This document shows, piece by piece, positions 43,569-52,309 of a stretch of DNA of 64,000 nucleotides (its first letter is position 1; each line of letters starts with the position of its first letter). A program made the position numbers and the translations under genes. The stretch is taken from assembly GCA_002320285.1 (NCBI GenBank), contig DCKE01000026.1, positions 14,394 through 78,393 on the forward strand, in the 5' to 3' direction. A model generated the notes under the pieces. It saw nothing but the letters and a program-made list of their open reading frames with translations. It made no database searches and was not told where the DNA came from. The DNA is from Flavobacteriaceae bacterium UBA1682. Lineage in GTDB: Bacteria > Bacteroidota > Bacteroidia > Flavobacteriales > Flavobacteriaceae.

Positions 43569-44840
43569 TTATTTTAGAATAGTTTGTTTTCGGTCTGGAC
43601 CAACAGATATTATCTTGATTGGAACTCCAACTTCACTTTCGATAAATTCGATATATTCCTTGAATTCTGCAGGAAATTGATCGTACTCAGTCATTTGAGT
43701 TAAATCGGCTTTCCATCCTTTTTTCTCTACGAAAACAGGCGTTACATTTTCAGGTTCGATATTGTAAGGTAAATGTTTGATTACTTTTCCTTGGTATTCG
43801 TAAGCCGTACAGATTTGTAGGGTTTCAAAACCGGAAAGTACATCGCCTTTCATCATGTATAGTTCAGTAACACCATTAACTTGAACAGCGTATTTCAACA
43901 CTACTAAATCCAACCAACCACAACGTCTAGCACGACCGGTTACTGAGCCGAATTCTCTTCCGATACTGGCCATTTTTGCTCCAGTTTCGTCGCTTAATTC
44001 AGTAGGGAATGGGCCACTACCAACACGAGTTGTATACGCTTTGAAGATACCAAAAACTTTTTGTACTTTATTAGGAGGAACTCCCAGGCCTGTACAAGCA
44101 CCAGCAGCAGTAGTATTGGAGGAAGTAACGAATGGATATGTTCCAAAATCGATGTCCAACATAGAACCCTGCGCACCTTCGGCCAAAATTGATTTTCCTT
44201 CTTTTAAAGCATTGTTGATATACTCTTCGCTATCGATAAAAGTAAGTTTTTTCAACTGCTCAACAGCTGTGAAAAACTCTTCTTCTAATTCAGCTAAGTT
44301 GAATTGTAAATCTACATCGTGAAAGGTAATCATCGATTTGTGTTTTTCCGCTAAAGCGTTATAACGCTCTTTGAAATCCGCCAATTCTATATCGCCAACA
44401 CGAAGTCCATTTCTTCCGGTTTTGTCCATATAAGTTGGACCAATTCCCTTTAGAGTAGAACCGATTTTAGCTTTTCCTTTAGAGGCCTCTGATGCTGCGT
44501 CTAACAAGCGGTGTGTAGGTAAAATTAAATGCGCTTTTCTAGAGATTAGCAATCTTGAATAGATGTCGATGTTGAATTTCTCCAAGTCGGCAATTTCTTT
44601 GATGAAAACCACAGGATCGATAACGACTCCGTTTCCAATAATATTGATGGAGTTTTTGTGAAAAATTCCAGATGGAATCGTTCTTAGTACGTGTTTTATT
44701 CCGTCAAATTCTAAGGTGTGCCCAGCATTAGGACCTCCTTGAAAGCGAGCAATGATGTCGTATTTAGAAGTCAGAACGTCTACAATTTTTCCTTTTCCTT
44801 CATCGCCCCATTGCAGGCCAAGTAGTAAATCTACTGTCAT
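43569..44840 (-). CDS. purA: Adenylosuccinate synthetase
   Basis: This 423-aa enzyme joins IMP and aspartate using GTP in AMP synthesis. The phosphate loop is QWGDEGKGK (10-18), with NAGHTL next. GIGPTYMDKTGRNGLRVGD carries the IMP site. AEGAQGSMLDIDFGTYPFVTSSNTTAAGA and VTGRARRCGWLDLV are diagnostic. The aspartate loop TTRVGSGPFPTE is intact. It lies 33 nt downstream of the Fur-family gene on the same strand, so the two are likely one transcript. Confidence 0.96.
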   Translation of the reverse strand: MTVDLLLGLQWGDEGKGKIVDVLTSKYDIIARFQGGPNAGHTLEFDGIKHVLRTIPSGIFHKNSINIIGNGVVIDPVVFIKEIADLEKFNIDIYSRLLISRKAHLILPTHRLLDAASEASKGKAKIGSTLKGIGPTYMDKTGRNGLRVGDIELADFKERYNALAEKHKSMITFHDVDLQFNLAELEEEFFTAVEQLKKLTFIDSEEYINNALKEGKSILAEGAQGSMLDIDFGTYPFVTSSNTTAAGACTGLGVPPNKVQKVFGIFKAYTTRVGSGPFPTELSDETGAKMASIGREFGSVTGRARRCGWLDLVVLKYAVQVNGVTELYMMKGDVLSGFETLQICTAYEYQGKVIKHLPYNIEPENVTPVFVEKKGWKADLTQMTEYDQFPAEFKEYIEFIESEVGVPIKIISVGPDRKQTILK

Positions 44841-44873
44841 TATTATGTGTGTTGTTTAGATTAGTGGTCTTGA

Positions 44874-45323
44874 CTATTTTTCGGTCGGTTTATTTCTAGT
44901 TCCATAGAAATAAAGAGAATGTGAATTGATTTCAACATCAAAAATCTCTTCGATCGTTTGTTTGATCGTTTGAATTCGTGGATCACAAAATTCAATAACT
45001 TCCCCAGTGTCGGTTAAGATGATATGATCGTGTTGTTTATCAAAATAGGATTTTTCGTAATGGGCTTGGTTTTGACCAAATTGATGACGGCGTACCAAAC
45101 CACATTCCAATAAAAGTTCAATAGTATTGTATAGTGTTGCTCTACTTACACGATAGTTCTTGTTCTTCATTTTAATGTATAAAGACTCGATGTCGAAGTG
45201 TTCTTCGCTATCGTAAATCTCTTGTAAAATGGCGTAGCGTTCCGGTGTTTTTCGATGCCCTCTTTCTTCTAAATACTTTGTAAAAACAGTTTTTACAATT
45301 TCTTGACTTTTACTTGTTTCCAT
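44874..45323 (-). CDS. Fur-family transcriptional regulator
   Basis: I take the ATG at 45323 (METSKSQEIVKTVFTKYLEE), giving 149 aa; the longer frame from 45347 begins with TTG inside the predicted promoter. The winged-helix part has RKTPERYAILQEIY and RVSRATLYNTIELLLECGLV. The C-terminal dimer domain has HDHIILTDTGEVIEF, as in Fur and PerR. The structural zinc motif CxxC is not seen: after EFC the next residues are DPRI and the C-terminus has no cysteine pair. The sensed metal is therefore unclear, with Fur, PerR or Zur all possible. It precedes purA by 33 nt. Confidence 0.88.
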   Translation of the reverse strand: METSKSQEIVKTVFTKYLEERGHRKTPERYAILQEIYDSEEHFDIESLYIKMKNKNYRVSRATLYNTIELLLECGLVRRHQFGQNQAHYEKSYFDKQHDHIILTDTGEVIEFCDPRIQTIKQTIEEIFDVEINSHSLYFYGTRNKPTEK

Positions 45324-45344
45324 TGGAATATTAAATATCAATTG

Positions 45345-45352
45345 CAAAGATA
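45345..45352 (-). promoter_or_regulatory. -7 box of the Fur-family gene
   Basis: The minus strand reads TATCTTTG followed by C, a full consensus match 21 nt before the ATG at 45323. It supports the shorter start and a short leader. No TTG is seen at -33. Confidence 0.55.
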
Positions 45353-45433
45353 AGGCTATTTTTTTTGTTATGAAATGTAATAGCCGAACCTTTTTTATAA
45401 TTATGTATATTTAACTAGCGCGTTCGCGTACAG

Positions 45434-47650
45434 TTAATTGGAATATATTCGCGTTACCTTATCAACACCCTCTATCTTTTTTATATTGATCATCAATTTT
45501 TTTAACAAGGCGTTGTTCGGAACTGTAATGGTGATTTGACCATTAAAGATACCTGCGTTCTCACTCAGGGAAATGCTCTTGATATTAACGGTCATATTGT
45601 TTGAGATAACTCTGGTGATTTCACCAGTTAATCCAATAGAATCTAATCCGGTAATTTTAATCGTGGCCTCAAAATTTTCTTTAGACGAATCAATCCATTG
45701 CGCATTGATAATCCTGTAGGCATAATTGGATTGTAAGCTAATCGCATTGGGACAATCTTTACGGTGTACTTTTATTCCTTCGTTGATCGTTACAAATCCA
45801 AATACATCATCACCCGGAATAGGATTGCAACAACTGGCTAATTTATAGTCGAGTTTCTCGTTGTCTTTACCAAAAACGATTAAATCCAGTTGAGAGGCAT
45901 CTTTGTTGGCTATGATCTCTGGATTGGTACTCGGTTGTCTTTTGATTGTCTTTTTAAAGAAATTGATTAAAGTATTGTTCTTTAAAGCGGCAAAATCTTT
46001 AAGCTGCTGATTTTCGATAATTCCGACGCCCACTCTGTAAAATAAATCCAAGCTGGTCTTTAGTTTGAAATAATTAACCATCTCATTAATGGTTTTCTCA
46101 TCCAAGGTGATTTTTAAATGACGCAGTTTTCGGATCAGGATCTCTTTTCCGTCTTCAGCGATTTTTTTGGTATTTTCGTTGAGTACGTTTCTAATCTTGT
46201 TTTTAGCTCGTGATGTCGTAACATAATCCAGCCAATGTATACTTGGCTTCTGATGATCAGAAGTCATAATTTCGACCTGATCACCGCTGTTTAAGACATG
46301 ATTTAAAGGTACCAAACGACCGTTGACACGCGTTCCTCTGGTGTGAATTCCAATTTCGGAGTGTATGCTAAAGGCGAAGTCCAAGGCAGTAGCCCCTTTT
46401 GGAAGTGATTTAATTTCTCCTTTAGGCGTAAAAATATAGATTTCTTTAGAGTATAGGTTTAATTTAAAGTCTTCGACAAAATCAACGGCATTGCTTTCGG
46501 CATTTTCCAAAGCTTCTTTGAGTTGATTGAGCCAGATGTCTAAACTGTTTTCTTCGGTAACTCCTTGTTTGTATTTATAATGTGCGGCATAGCCTTTTTC
46601 GGCAATTTCGTCCATGCGTTCGCTGCGAATCTGAATTTCTACCCAACGACCCTTCGGACCCATAACGGTGATGTGTAGGGCTTCATAACCGGTCGATTTT
46701 GGCGAGGATATCCAGTCTCTTAAACGACTAGGACTCGGTCTGTAGTGATCGGTCACTATCGAATAGATTTTCCATGCCAGGAATTTTTCCTCATTGGGCT
46801 TGGATTTGTAGATGATTCGCAGAGCGAATTTATCGTAAACCTCGTCGAAAGTAACGTTCTGAACCTTCATTTTTCGACGTATCGAATAGATCGATTTTGG
46901 GCGGCCTTTCATCGTGTATTCAATATGCTCGTTGTCTAACGATTCTTTGAGAACATCAGAGATCGAATTCATATAGGCTTCCTGTTCTTCCTTGGTATCT
47001 CTAATTCTGCTTACTATATCTTGATAAACAGCGGGTTCTGTATACTTTAGTCCCAAATCTTCTAATTTGGTTTTAATGTTAAACAAACCCAATCTATGTG
47101 CAAGTGGGGCATAGATATAGAGTGTTTCAGAAGCGATTTTGGCTTGCTTGTATTCGGCCATGCTTTCCATGGTTTGCATATTGTGCAAACGGTCTGCGAT
47201 TTTAATTAGTATTACTCGAACATCGTCATTGAGTGTCAACAACATTTTGCGGTAGTTTTCCGCTTGCATCGATATGTGAGAATCCGGTTCTAGTAGAGCC
47301 ATCTTCGTCAATCCCTCAACAATTTTAGCTACTTTGGGGTTAAACCATTCTTCAATTTGTTCTACCGTGATATCCGTATCTTCAACCACATCATGCATCA
47401 ACGCTGCGGCAATAGATGTCGCCCCCAGTCCAATTTCTGAAGCGACAATTTTGGCTACAGCAATCGGATGGAAAATATAGGCTTCTCCAGATTTTCTACG
47501 TTGGTTTTTATGCGCTTCAACTGCTACATCAAATGCCTTACGTATCATTTTTTTGTCATCGTCTGATAAGGTTTGATAACTTATTCTAAGTAATTCCTTA
47601 TACTCTTGAGCGATGGCTTTATTTTCTTTTTCAATTTCTATTTCGGTCAT
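45434..47650 (-). CDS. rel: Bifunctional (p)ppGpp synthetase/hydrolase, Rel/SpoT type
   Basis: This 738-aa protein makes and destroys the stringent alarmone. The hydrolase HD domain (about 45-200) has HPIAVAKIVA, LMHDVVEDT and KIADRLHNM, with all metal ligands. The synthetase domain (about 240-370) has the GRPKSIYSIRRKM segment and STGYEALHITVMGPKGRWVE. A TGS domain (about 400-460) has YIFTPKGEIKSLPKGATALD. A zinc-finger-like cysteine pair (ASCCNPIPGDDV) and a C-terminal ACT domain follow. Both catalytic halves appear intact. The Fur-family gene lies 110 bp downstream with its own promoter. Confidence 0.95.
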   Translation of the reverse strand: MTEIEIEKENKAIAQEYKELLRISYQTLSDDDKKMIRKAFDVAVEAHKNQRRKSGEAYIFHPIAVAKIVASEIGLGATSIAAALMHDVVEDTDITVEQIEEWFNPKVAKIVEGLTKMALLEPDSHISMQAENYRKMLLTLNDDVRVILIKIADRLHNMQTMESMAEYKQAKIASETLYIYAPLAHRLGLFNIKTKLEDLGLKYTEPAVYQDIVSRIRDTKEEQEAYMNSISDVLKESLDNEHIEYTMKGRPKSIYSIRRKMKVQNVTFDEVYDKFALRIIYKSKPNEEKFLAWKIYSIVTDHYRPSPSRLRDWISSPKSTGYEALHITVMGPKGRWVEIQIRSERMDEIAEKGYAAHYKYKQGVTEENSLDIWLNQLKEALENAESNAVDFVEDFKLNLYSKEIYIFTPKGEIKSLPKGATALDFAFSIHSEIGIHTRGTRVNGRLVPLNHVLNSGDQVEIMTSDHQKPSIHWLDYVTTSRAKNKIRNVLNENTKKIAEDGKEILIRKLRHLKITLDEKTINEMVNYFKLKTSLDLFYRVGVGIIENQQLKDFAALKNNTLINFFKKTIKRQPSTNPEIIANKDASQLDLIVFGKDNEKLDYKLASCCNPIPGDDVFGFVTINEGIKVHRKDCPNAISLQSNYAYRIINAQWIDSSKENFEATIKITGLDSIGLTGEITRVISNNMTVNIKSISLSENAGIFNGQITITVPNNALLKKLMINIKKIEGVDKVTRIYSN

Positions 47651-47737
47651 ATATGTTGCTATTGAACATTCTAAATTTAAACGAAAAATTTTAAATTAAC
47701 AAGTTTTATGTCGGGTATTCCGAGACTAGTACACAAC

Positions 47738-47771
47738 AAAAAAACTCCTCGTGATAGAGGAGTTGCTTTTT
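47738..47771 (-). terminator. Terminator of the OmpA-like barrel gene
   Basis: AACTCCTC pairs with GAGGAGTT across a 6-nt loop, followed on the minus strand by eight T. Confidence 0.9.
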
Positions 47772-47787
47772 TATTGTTGTTGTGATT

Positions 47788-48465
47788 TTAGAACATATAA
47801 AATACACCAGCAGCTGCTTGCATATTACTACCTGGACCGTCATTCAAATTCTTTTTACCCAAAATTTCTAGGTTGATACCAAATCTACTCAATCTGCTAT
47901 CACGCATATATCTGTAATCTCTTAGGGTAGCAATATCGGCAAACCAAAAATTAATACCACCACCGTAGTTAAACGTAGCATTGTTTGTACCGTCTAATTG
48001 TAAAAAACCAGCACCAGTTGCGATGTATGGATCTACGATAGGAATATTTAATAAACCTCCGATACTGTATTTTAAGTTGGCGTCAATGGCAAAAACATTC
48101 AAATCATCATTGGCAAATAAGTCGTGAGCAGAAGTTACTGCATTTCCCTTTTCGATTTTATTCATCGCAATAGCTAATTCTGCACTTAAATGGTTTACGA
48201 TATTCGTTTCGATAGCTACTCGAGAAGGAAAGGCTAACATATTCCAATTTTCGGTATTGGTAGCGTCATCTTTGTCGAACCCGAAGTCCATAATGTTCAT
48301 TTGCAAGGACACCTTCCATTTATAGTCGTTTACGAAACGTTTTTCTTTGAAAGTTTGTGCCTGCGAAGTGATACTAAATGAAAAGACTAAAGCAGCAAAT
48401 GTTAATTTTAATTTTGAAAACGTTTTTTGCTTAGCGCAAATGGATTTAAAGCAATTCATATTCAT
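47788..48465 (-). CDS. OmpA-like outer-membrane beta-barrel without peptidoglycan-binding domain
   Basis: This 225-aa protein has a basic signal peptide ending ALVFSFSITSQAQ, cleaved near residue 36. It begins FKEKRFVNDYKWKVSLQMNIMDFGFDKD, close to the barrel start of flavobacterial OmpA-family proteins. Alternating strands follow, ending in the aromatic VFYMF expected for barrel insertion. The usual C-terminal OmpA domain that binds peptidoglycan is absent and the gene is bounded by a terminator. It should be a small eight-strand barrel. A full consensus promoter lies upstream. Confidence 0.85.
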   Translation of the reverse strand: MNMNCFKSICAKQKTFSKLKLTFAALVFSFSITSQAQTFKEKRFVNDYKWKVSLQMNIMDFGFDKDDATNTENWNMLAFPSRVAIETNIVNHLSAELAIAMNKIEKGNAVTSAHDLFANDDLNVFAIDANLKYSIGGLLNIPIVDPYIATGAGFLQLDGTNNATFNYGGGINFWFADIATLRDYRYMRDSRLSRFGINLEILGKKNLNDGPGSNMQAAAGVFYMF

Positions 48466-48530
48466 TTGTTTAGTTGTTGTTGGAATGTGGCTTTGTTTTT
48501 TGTTGATTGTTAAAAAAAACTAAAAACACC

Positions 48531-48560
48531 CAAATTTAGATTAAAAAATTAATTTAGCAA
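48531..48560 (-). promoter_or_regulatory. Promoter of the OmpA-like gene
   Basis: On the minus strand TTG (48560-48558), a 19-bp spacer and TAAATTTG (48538-48531) match the Bacteroidota consensus fully. The leader would be about 60 nt long. Confidence 0.8.
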
Positions 48561-48612
48561 ATTAATACGACTTTTTTTGATTAATATTTATTTCAATATA
48601 GCAACTGCAGTG

Positions 48613-50157
48613 TTAAGAAGTTGGTATAAAATGCAAATCATGGAAATCATAACTAAAGTCTGTTAAAGGTGATATCGCCTCCATTTCAAAGGATTCAATC
48701 TTATTTTCCTGAACTTTTATTTTTATAAAGGCATCAGCATTAAAGGATTGGTTGTTCCATTTTACAGTATATACATCATCCTTATAAAAATGGATCTCTC
48801 CCTGGAGTTCTGGGGATCGTTTGGATGCGAATATGATTTTATTTTTTTCCTTATAAATATTCACTTCTCCCAACCATGCATCGCGGTATTTACCGATTAA
48901 GGCCTCCAATGCTTTAACGGAACTCGATGATTTTTTATTGTTGTTTACGGTTGTCCACACTTGATCAACGATCAGTGCAGCTTCATTATTGTTTTGAGCA
49001 ACGCGATTTTGGTAGTGGGCTACAAAATCCTGGTAGGGCAGGGCTAAGTAGTGATTTTTGATCGTATTGGTAATCGATTGAAAAGCGGCTCCTGACTGTT
49101 GGTTGGTCAATACAATTATACCTAGGTTTTGTTGGGGTAATAAGGTTATTTGCGTAACAATTCCCTCCAGACCACCGGTATGAGAAACCTGCAAAGATCC
49201 AGCCACATCGGCTAATTGCCATCCTAATCCATAGGCTGAAAACAAGGTATTGTAAGGAGGAGTTGTTTGAGTTGGAATCCAGGTTTGAGGTGTCCACATC
49301 TCGCGCTGAACCGCCGCACTAAATACCTTGGTGTCATTCCAGTTTCCGTGGTTTAACTGCAATTGAACCCATTTTGACAAATCGCTAATGTTAGAATAAA
49401 TACCTCCAGCAGCATCGAGTATCGTGTTGGTGTATCTCGGGATCACGGTTAGCTGACCTTCTATGGGAACATGAGGGACGATAACATTCGTTTTATCTGT
49501 CAAGCGGTTCCAGTTTCCCGCACTGGCGGTCATGCCGATGGGCTTCATAATTTCAGTTTCTACAAAGCTTGCCCAGCTCATACCGCTGACGCGTTCTAAA
49601 ACTGTTCCGGCTATGATGTATAAAAGATTGTCGTAATCGTATTGAGCTCTAAAACCCGATACCGGTTTTAAATACTGTATGTTATTGATTATGTCTTGTG
49701 GGGTAAAATTATGCCCATCAGGCCAAATCATCAAGTCTCCAGCGCCCAATCCAAGACCACTACGGTGGGTAAGTAAATCTCGAATGGTGAATTCTTGTGT
49801 GACATAATCGTTGTACATTTTAAACTCCGGGATGTATTTGACGACTTTGTCGTCCCATTCCAGTTTGTTCTGATCAACCAGTATCGCTAGAGCGGCGGCT
49901 GTAAAAGCTTTACTATTTGAAGCAATGCCAAATAGGGTGTTTTCATCTACGGTATTTTTTGAATCTATCGAGCGAACTCCATATCCTTTTGAATGAATAA
50001 TCTTACCGTCTTTGATCACGGCTACCGCAATTCCTGGAACGTTAAATGCCTTCATAGCACGCTGAGTTACTCGATCAATTTGACTGTTTATTTCGGCAGT
50101 CTGACACCACATATTCAGTGTCCATAAGCTTAGAGCTACTATTAAAGTATTTTTCAT
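48613..50157 (-). CDS. Serine hydrolase (beta-lactamase class C/PBP-like) with DUF3471 tail
   Basis: This 514-aa protein starts with a hydrophobic export signal. The catalytic SxxK is S80-N-S-K83. The second motif is Y-D-N in the QYDYDNLLYIIAG segment, and HTGGLEG is the third motif (HxG). RDLLTHRSGLG is also typical. The last 110 residues form a DUF3471-like beta domain. Family members hydrolyse peptides or esters; clinical beta-lactamase activity should not be assumed. It is the last gene of a minus-strand run, 12 nt after the methyltransferase gene, and may be carried on that transcript. Confidence 0.9.
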   Translation of the reverse strand: MKNTLIVALSLWTLNMWCQTAEINSQIDRVTQRAMKAFNVPGIAVAVIKDGKIIHSKGYGVRSIDSKNTVDENTLFGIASNSKAFTAAALAILVDQNKLEWDDKVVKYIPEFKMYNDYVTQEFTIRDLLTHRSGLGLGAGDLMIWPDGHNFTPQDIINNIQYLKPVSGFRAQYDYDNLLYIIAGTVLERVSGMSWASFVETEIMKPIGMTASAGNWNRLTDKTNVIVPHVPIEGQLTVIPRYTNTILDAAGGIYSNISDLSKWVQLQLNHGNWNDTKVFSAAVQREMWTPQTWIPTQTTPPYNTLFSAYGLGWQLADVAGSLQVSHTGGLEGIVTQITLLPQQNLGIIVLTNQQSGAAFQSITNTIKNHYLALPYQDFVAHYQNRVAQNNNEAALIVDQVWTTVNNNKKSSSSVKALEALIGKYRDAWLGEVNIYKEKNKIIFASKRSPELQGEIHFYKDDVYTVKWNNQSFNADAFIKIKVQENKIESFEMEAISPLTDFSYDFHDLHFIPTS

Positions 50158-50169
50158 TTACTAAAAGAA

Positions 50170-50958
50170 TTAAAATCCACGTTGCCGTTTTGCTTCAAAA
50201 ATCAAAATGGATGCCGCAACGGATACATTCATCGAATCGATTTCACCGCTCATGGGGATGATGATATTTTTTGTACTTGCTAATCGCCAGGCTTCACTAA
50301 GACCGGTAGCTTCTGTACCCACGACAAATGCCGTAGCGGTTTGATAATTTAGGGTATGATAGGAGGTGGAATCCTGTAAAGTAGCACAGTAAATGGCTAT
50401 ATCGCGTGATTTCAAAAATTCAATCACTTCTTCGGTGCTTCCCGTAGCAACGGCAGTAGTAAAAACGGCTCCAACACTTGATCTAATGATGTTGGGGTTG
50501 TACAAATCACTTTTTGGGTTAGCAATAATAACCGCATCGATGTTCGCCGCATCGGCTGTTCGCAATAACGCACCGATATTTCCCGGTTTTTCAGGAGCTT
50601 CTGCAACTAAGATTAGCGGATTTTCTCGGAGTTTTAAATCCTGCAATAACAGTGATTTGCTTTGAGCAATGGCCAGAATTCCCTCCGTAGTATCTCGATA
50701 CGCGAGTTTTTGATAAACCTCTTTCGAGATTTCAATGATTTCAACTGTCTTGGAGATGCCTTGTAATGCTTTTTCTTCAGGCAAATAATCAGCACAAAAG
50801 AGCACGGTCAATAGGGTGTAATTTCCCTTTTGAGCCAATTGTATTTCTCGCTGTCCCTCTATGATAAACGTTCCGGATTGTTTGCGGTTTTTAGATTTTT
50901 CCTGAAGTTGAATTAAGGTTTTGATATAGCTGTTTTGTGGACTATCGATTTTTTTCAT
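50170..50958 (-). CDS. TrmH/SpoU-family RNA 2'-O-methyltransferase
   Basis: This 262-aa enzyme belongs to the SPOUT superfamily. An N-terminal substrate-binding domain is followed by the knotted catalytic domain. Motifs are EAPEKPGNIGALLRTADAA (motif 1), NPNIIRSSVGAVF (the conserved N-x-x-x-x-R-x-S), GTEATGLSEAW (motif 2) and IPMSGEIDSMNVSVAASIL (motif 3). It should use SAM to methylate the 2'-OH of a nucleotide in rRNA or tRNA; which one is not clear. It begins 9 nt after the DUF58 gene, so it may be co-transcribed. Confidence 0.9.
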   Translation of the reverse strand: MKKIDSPQNSYIKTLIQLQEKSKNRKQSGTFIIEGQREIQLAQKGNYTLLTVLFCADYLPEEKALQGISKTVEIIEISKEVYQKLAYRDTTEGILAIAQSKSLLLQDLKLRENPLILVAEAPEKPGNIGALLRTADAANIDAVIIANPKSDLYNPNIIRSSVGAVFTTAVATGSTEEVIEFLKSRDIAIYCATLQDSTSYHTLNYQTATAFVVGTEATGLSEAWRLASTKNIIIPMSGEIDSMNVSVAASILIFEAKRQRGF

Positions 50959-50967
50959 GTTGATTTT

Positions 50968-52296
50968 TTATAAAATTCCTCTTGCCTTGATTTCTAAATA
51001 GGTATTGATCGTATCCATCGATAAATTTTCGGGAGCTGTTAAAACCGTATAAATACCATATTTACGAAGTTCGTTGACGATTAATCGCTTCTCGTGATCA
51101 AATTTTTCGGCGATCACACGGTCAAATACATCTTGTATGTGCTGCGCTTTTTGTTCGGTTAGTACTTTTAGTTCGGTATTCTCAAAAAAGACAATTAACA
51201 ACAAATGATTTTTTGCCAATCCTCGTAAATAGGGGAGTTGTCGATTTAACCCATCAAGGGTTTCAAAATTAGTAAAAAGAATTAATAAGCTGCGGTGACT
51301 AATATTTCTTTTTACTTCAGCATACAATTGGCTGTAATCACTTTCAAAATAATTCGTATCTACCCGATACAACTGCTCCATAATTTGTTGCATTTGTACA
51401 CTCTTCGATGCCGCAACTACTCGATTTTCAATTTTTTTAGAGAAGGTAAATAGGCCTACTTTATCTTTCTTTTTTAAGATGACTTGTGATAAGGCTAAGG
51501 ACGCATTTATGGCATAATCGAGTAAACTCAGTCCATCAAAAGGCATTTTCATCACGCGACCTTTGTCGATAACGACATAAATCGTTTGGGAATTTTCATC
51601 CTGATATTGGTTGACCATCAGTTGATTTTTCTTTGCTGTAGCCTTCCAGTTGATCGTTCTGATATCGTCGCCACTGACATACTCTTTGATTTGCTCAAAC
51701 TCTGTAGTGGTTCCCAACTTGCGTATTTTTCGAAACCCATAGGGCTGTTTGTATTTTGAGAAAGCGAGCATATCGTACTTTTTCATCTGTAGGAACGAAG
51801 GGTAGGTAGCAACGGTCTGATTGCCGTCAAAACGATATCTTTTGGATAGTAAACCCAACATTGAGGCTGCATAGACATTTAAAGTCCCAAAGGAATATTC
51901 ACCGCGCTCTGTCGGTCGAAGTTGGTATTCCATGTCTTGATCAGTCTGCGCAGCTAGGGTCGTTTTTAATTCGAAGTTGCGAACTTGAAATTGAAAGGGT
52001 ATCTCATCGATAATCTGTAACGAAACGGTCCAGTTGTAATGGTTCTTTAAATAAATATTTATGCTATTAATGTCTCCATTAGAGAGTTTTTCAGGGGTTT
52101 TTCGTTGGGCATTGATGCCGTTTTTGACAGAGTATAATAGGCTGTAGTCCACCAGTACAACAGCTGAGAAAAGTCCAAAAGTCCCCCATACCCAATAGTA
52201 TAAATCCGGAAAGATAAACGCCAATATAAAAAGCCCGACAAACAAAATTAGGAAAGCATATAAACGCAGGTGGATATATAAGGATTTAAAAAGCAT
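50968..52296 (-). CDS. DUF58 protein (vWA-like) with two N-terminal membrane helices
   Basis: This 442-aa protein has two membrane helices in the first 55 residues. A beta-rich part follows, then the diagnostic DUF58 stretch YVSGDDIRTINWKATAKKNQ, and a von-Willebrand-A-like tail with YVVIDKGRVMKM. It lies 13 nt after a MoxR ATPase gene. MoxR and DUF58/vWA proteins occur together widely and are thought to act as chaperone partners that mature or load complexes; the client here is unknown. The gene belongs to the 50-57 kb cluster. Confidence 0.9.
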   Translation of the reverse strand: MLFKSLYIHLRLYAFLILFVGLFILAFIFPDLYYWVWGTFGLFSAVVLVDYSLLYSVKNGINAQRKTPEKLSNGDINSINIYLKNHYNWTVSLQIIDEIPFQFQVRNFELKTTLAAQTDQDMEYQLRPTERGEYSFGTLNVYAASMLGLLSKRYRFDGNQTVATYPSFLQMKKYDMLAFSKYKQPYGFRKIRKLGTTTEFEQIKEYVSGDDIRTINWKATAKKNQLMVNQYQDENSQTIYVVIDKGRVMKMPFDGLSLLDYAINASLALSQVILKKKDKVGLFTFSKKIENRVVAASKSVQMQQIMEQLYRVDTNYFESDYSQLYAEVKRNISHRSLLILFTNFETLDGLNRQLPYLRGLAKNHLLLIVFFENTELKVLTEQKAQHIQDVFDRVIAEKFDHEKRLIVNELRKYGIYTVLTAPENLSMDTINTYLEIKARGIL

Positions 52297-52309
52297 GGCG
52301 GTGATCGAT

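Noticed and set aside
49241..49262. Possible class C beta-lactamase resistance gene
   Set aside because: The motifs fit the broad serine hydrolase family with a DUF3471 tail; no specific resistance enzyme signature is visible, so a resistance claim is not supported.
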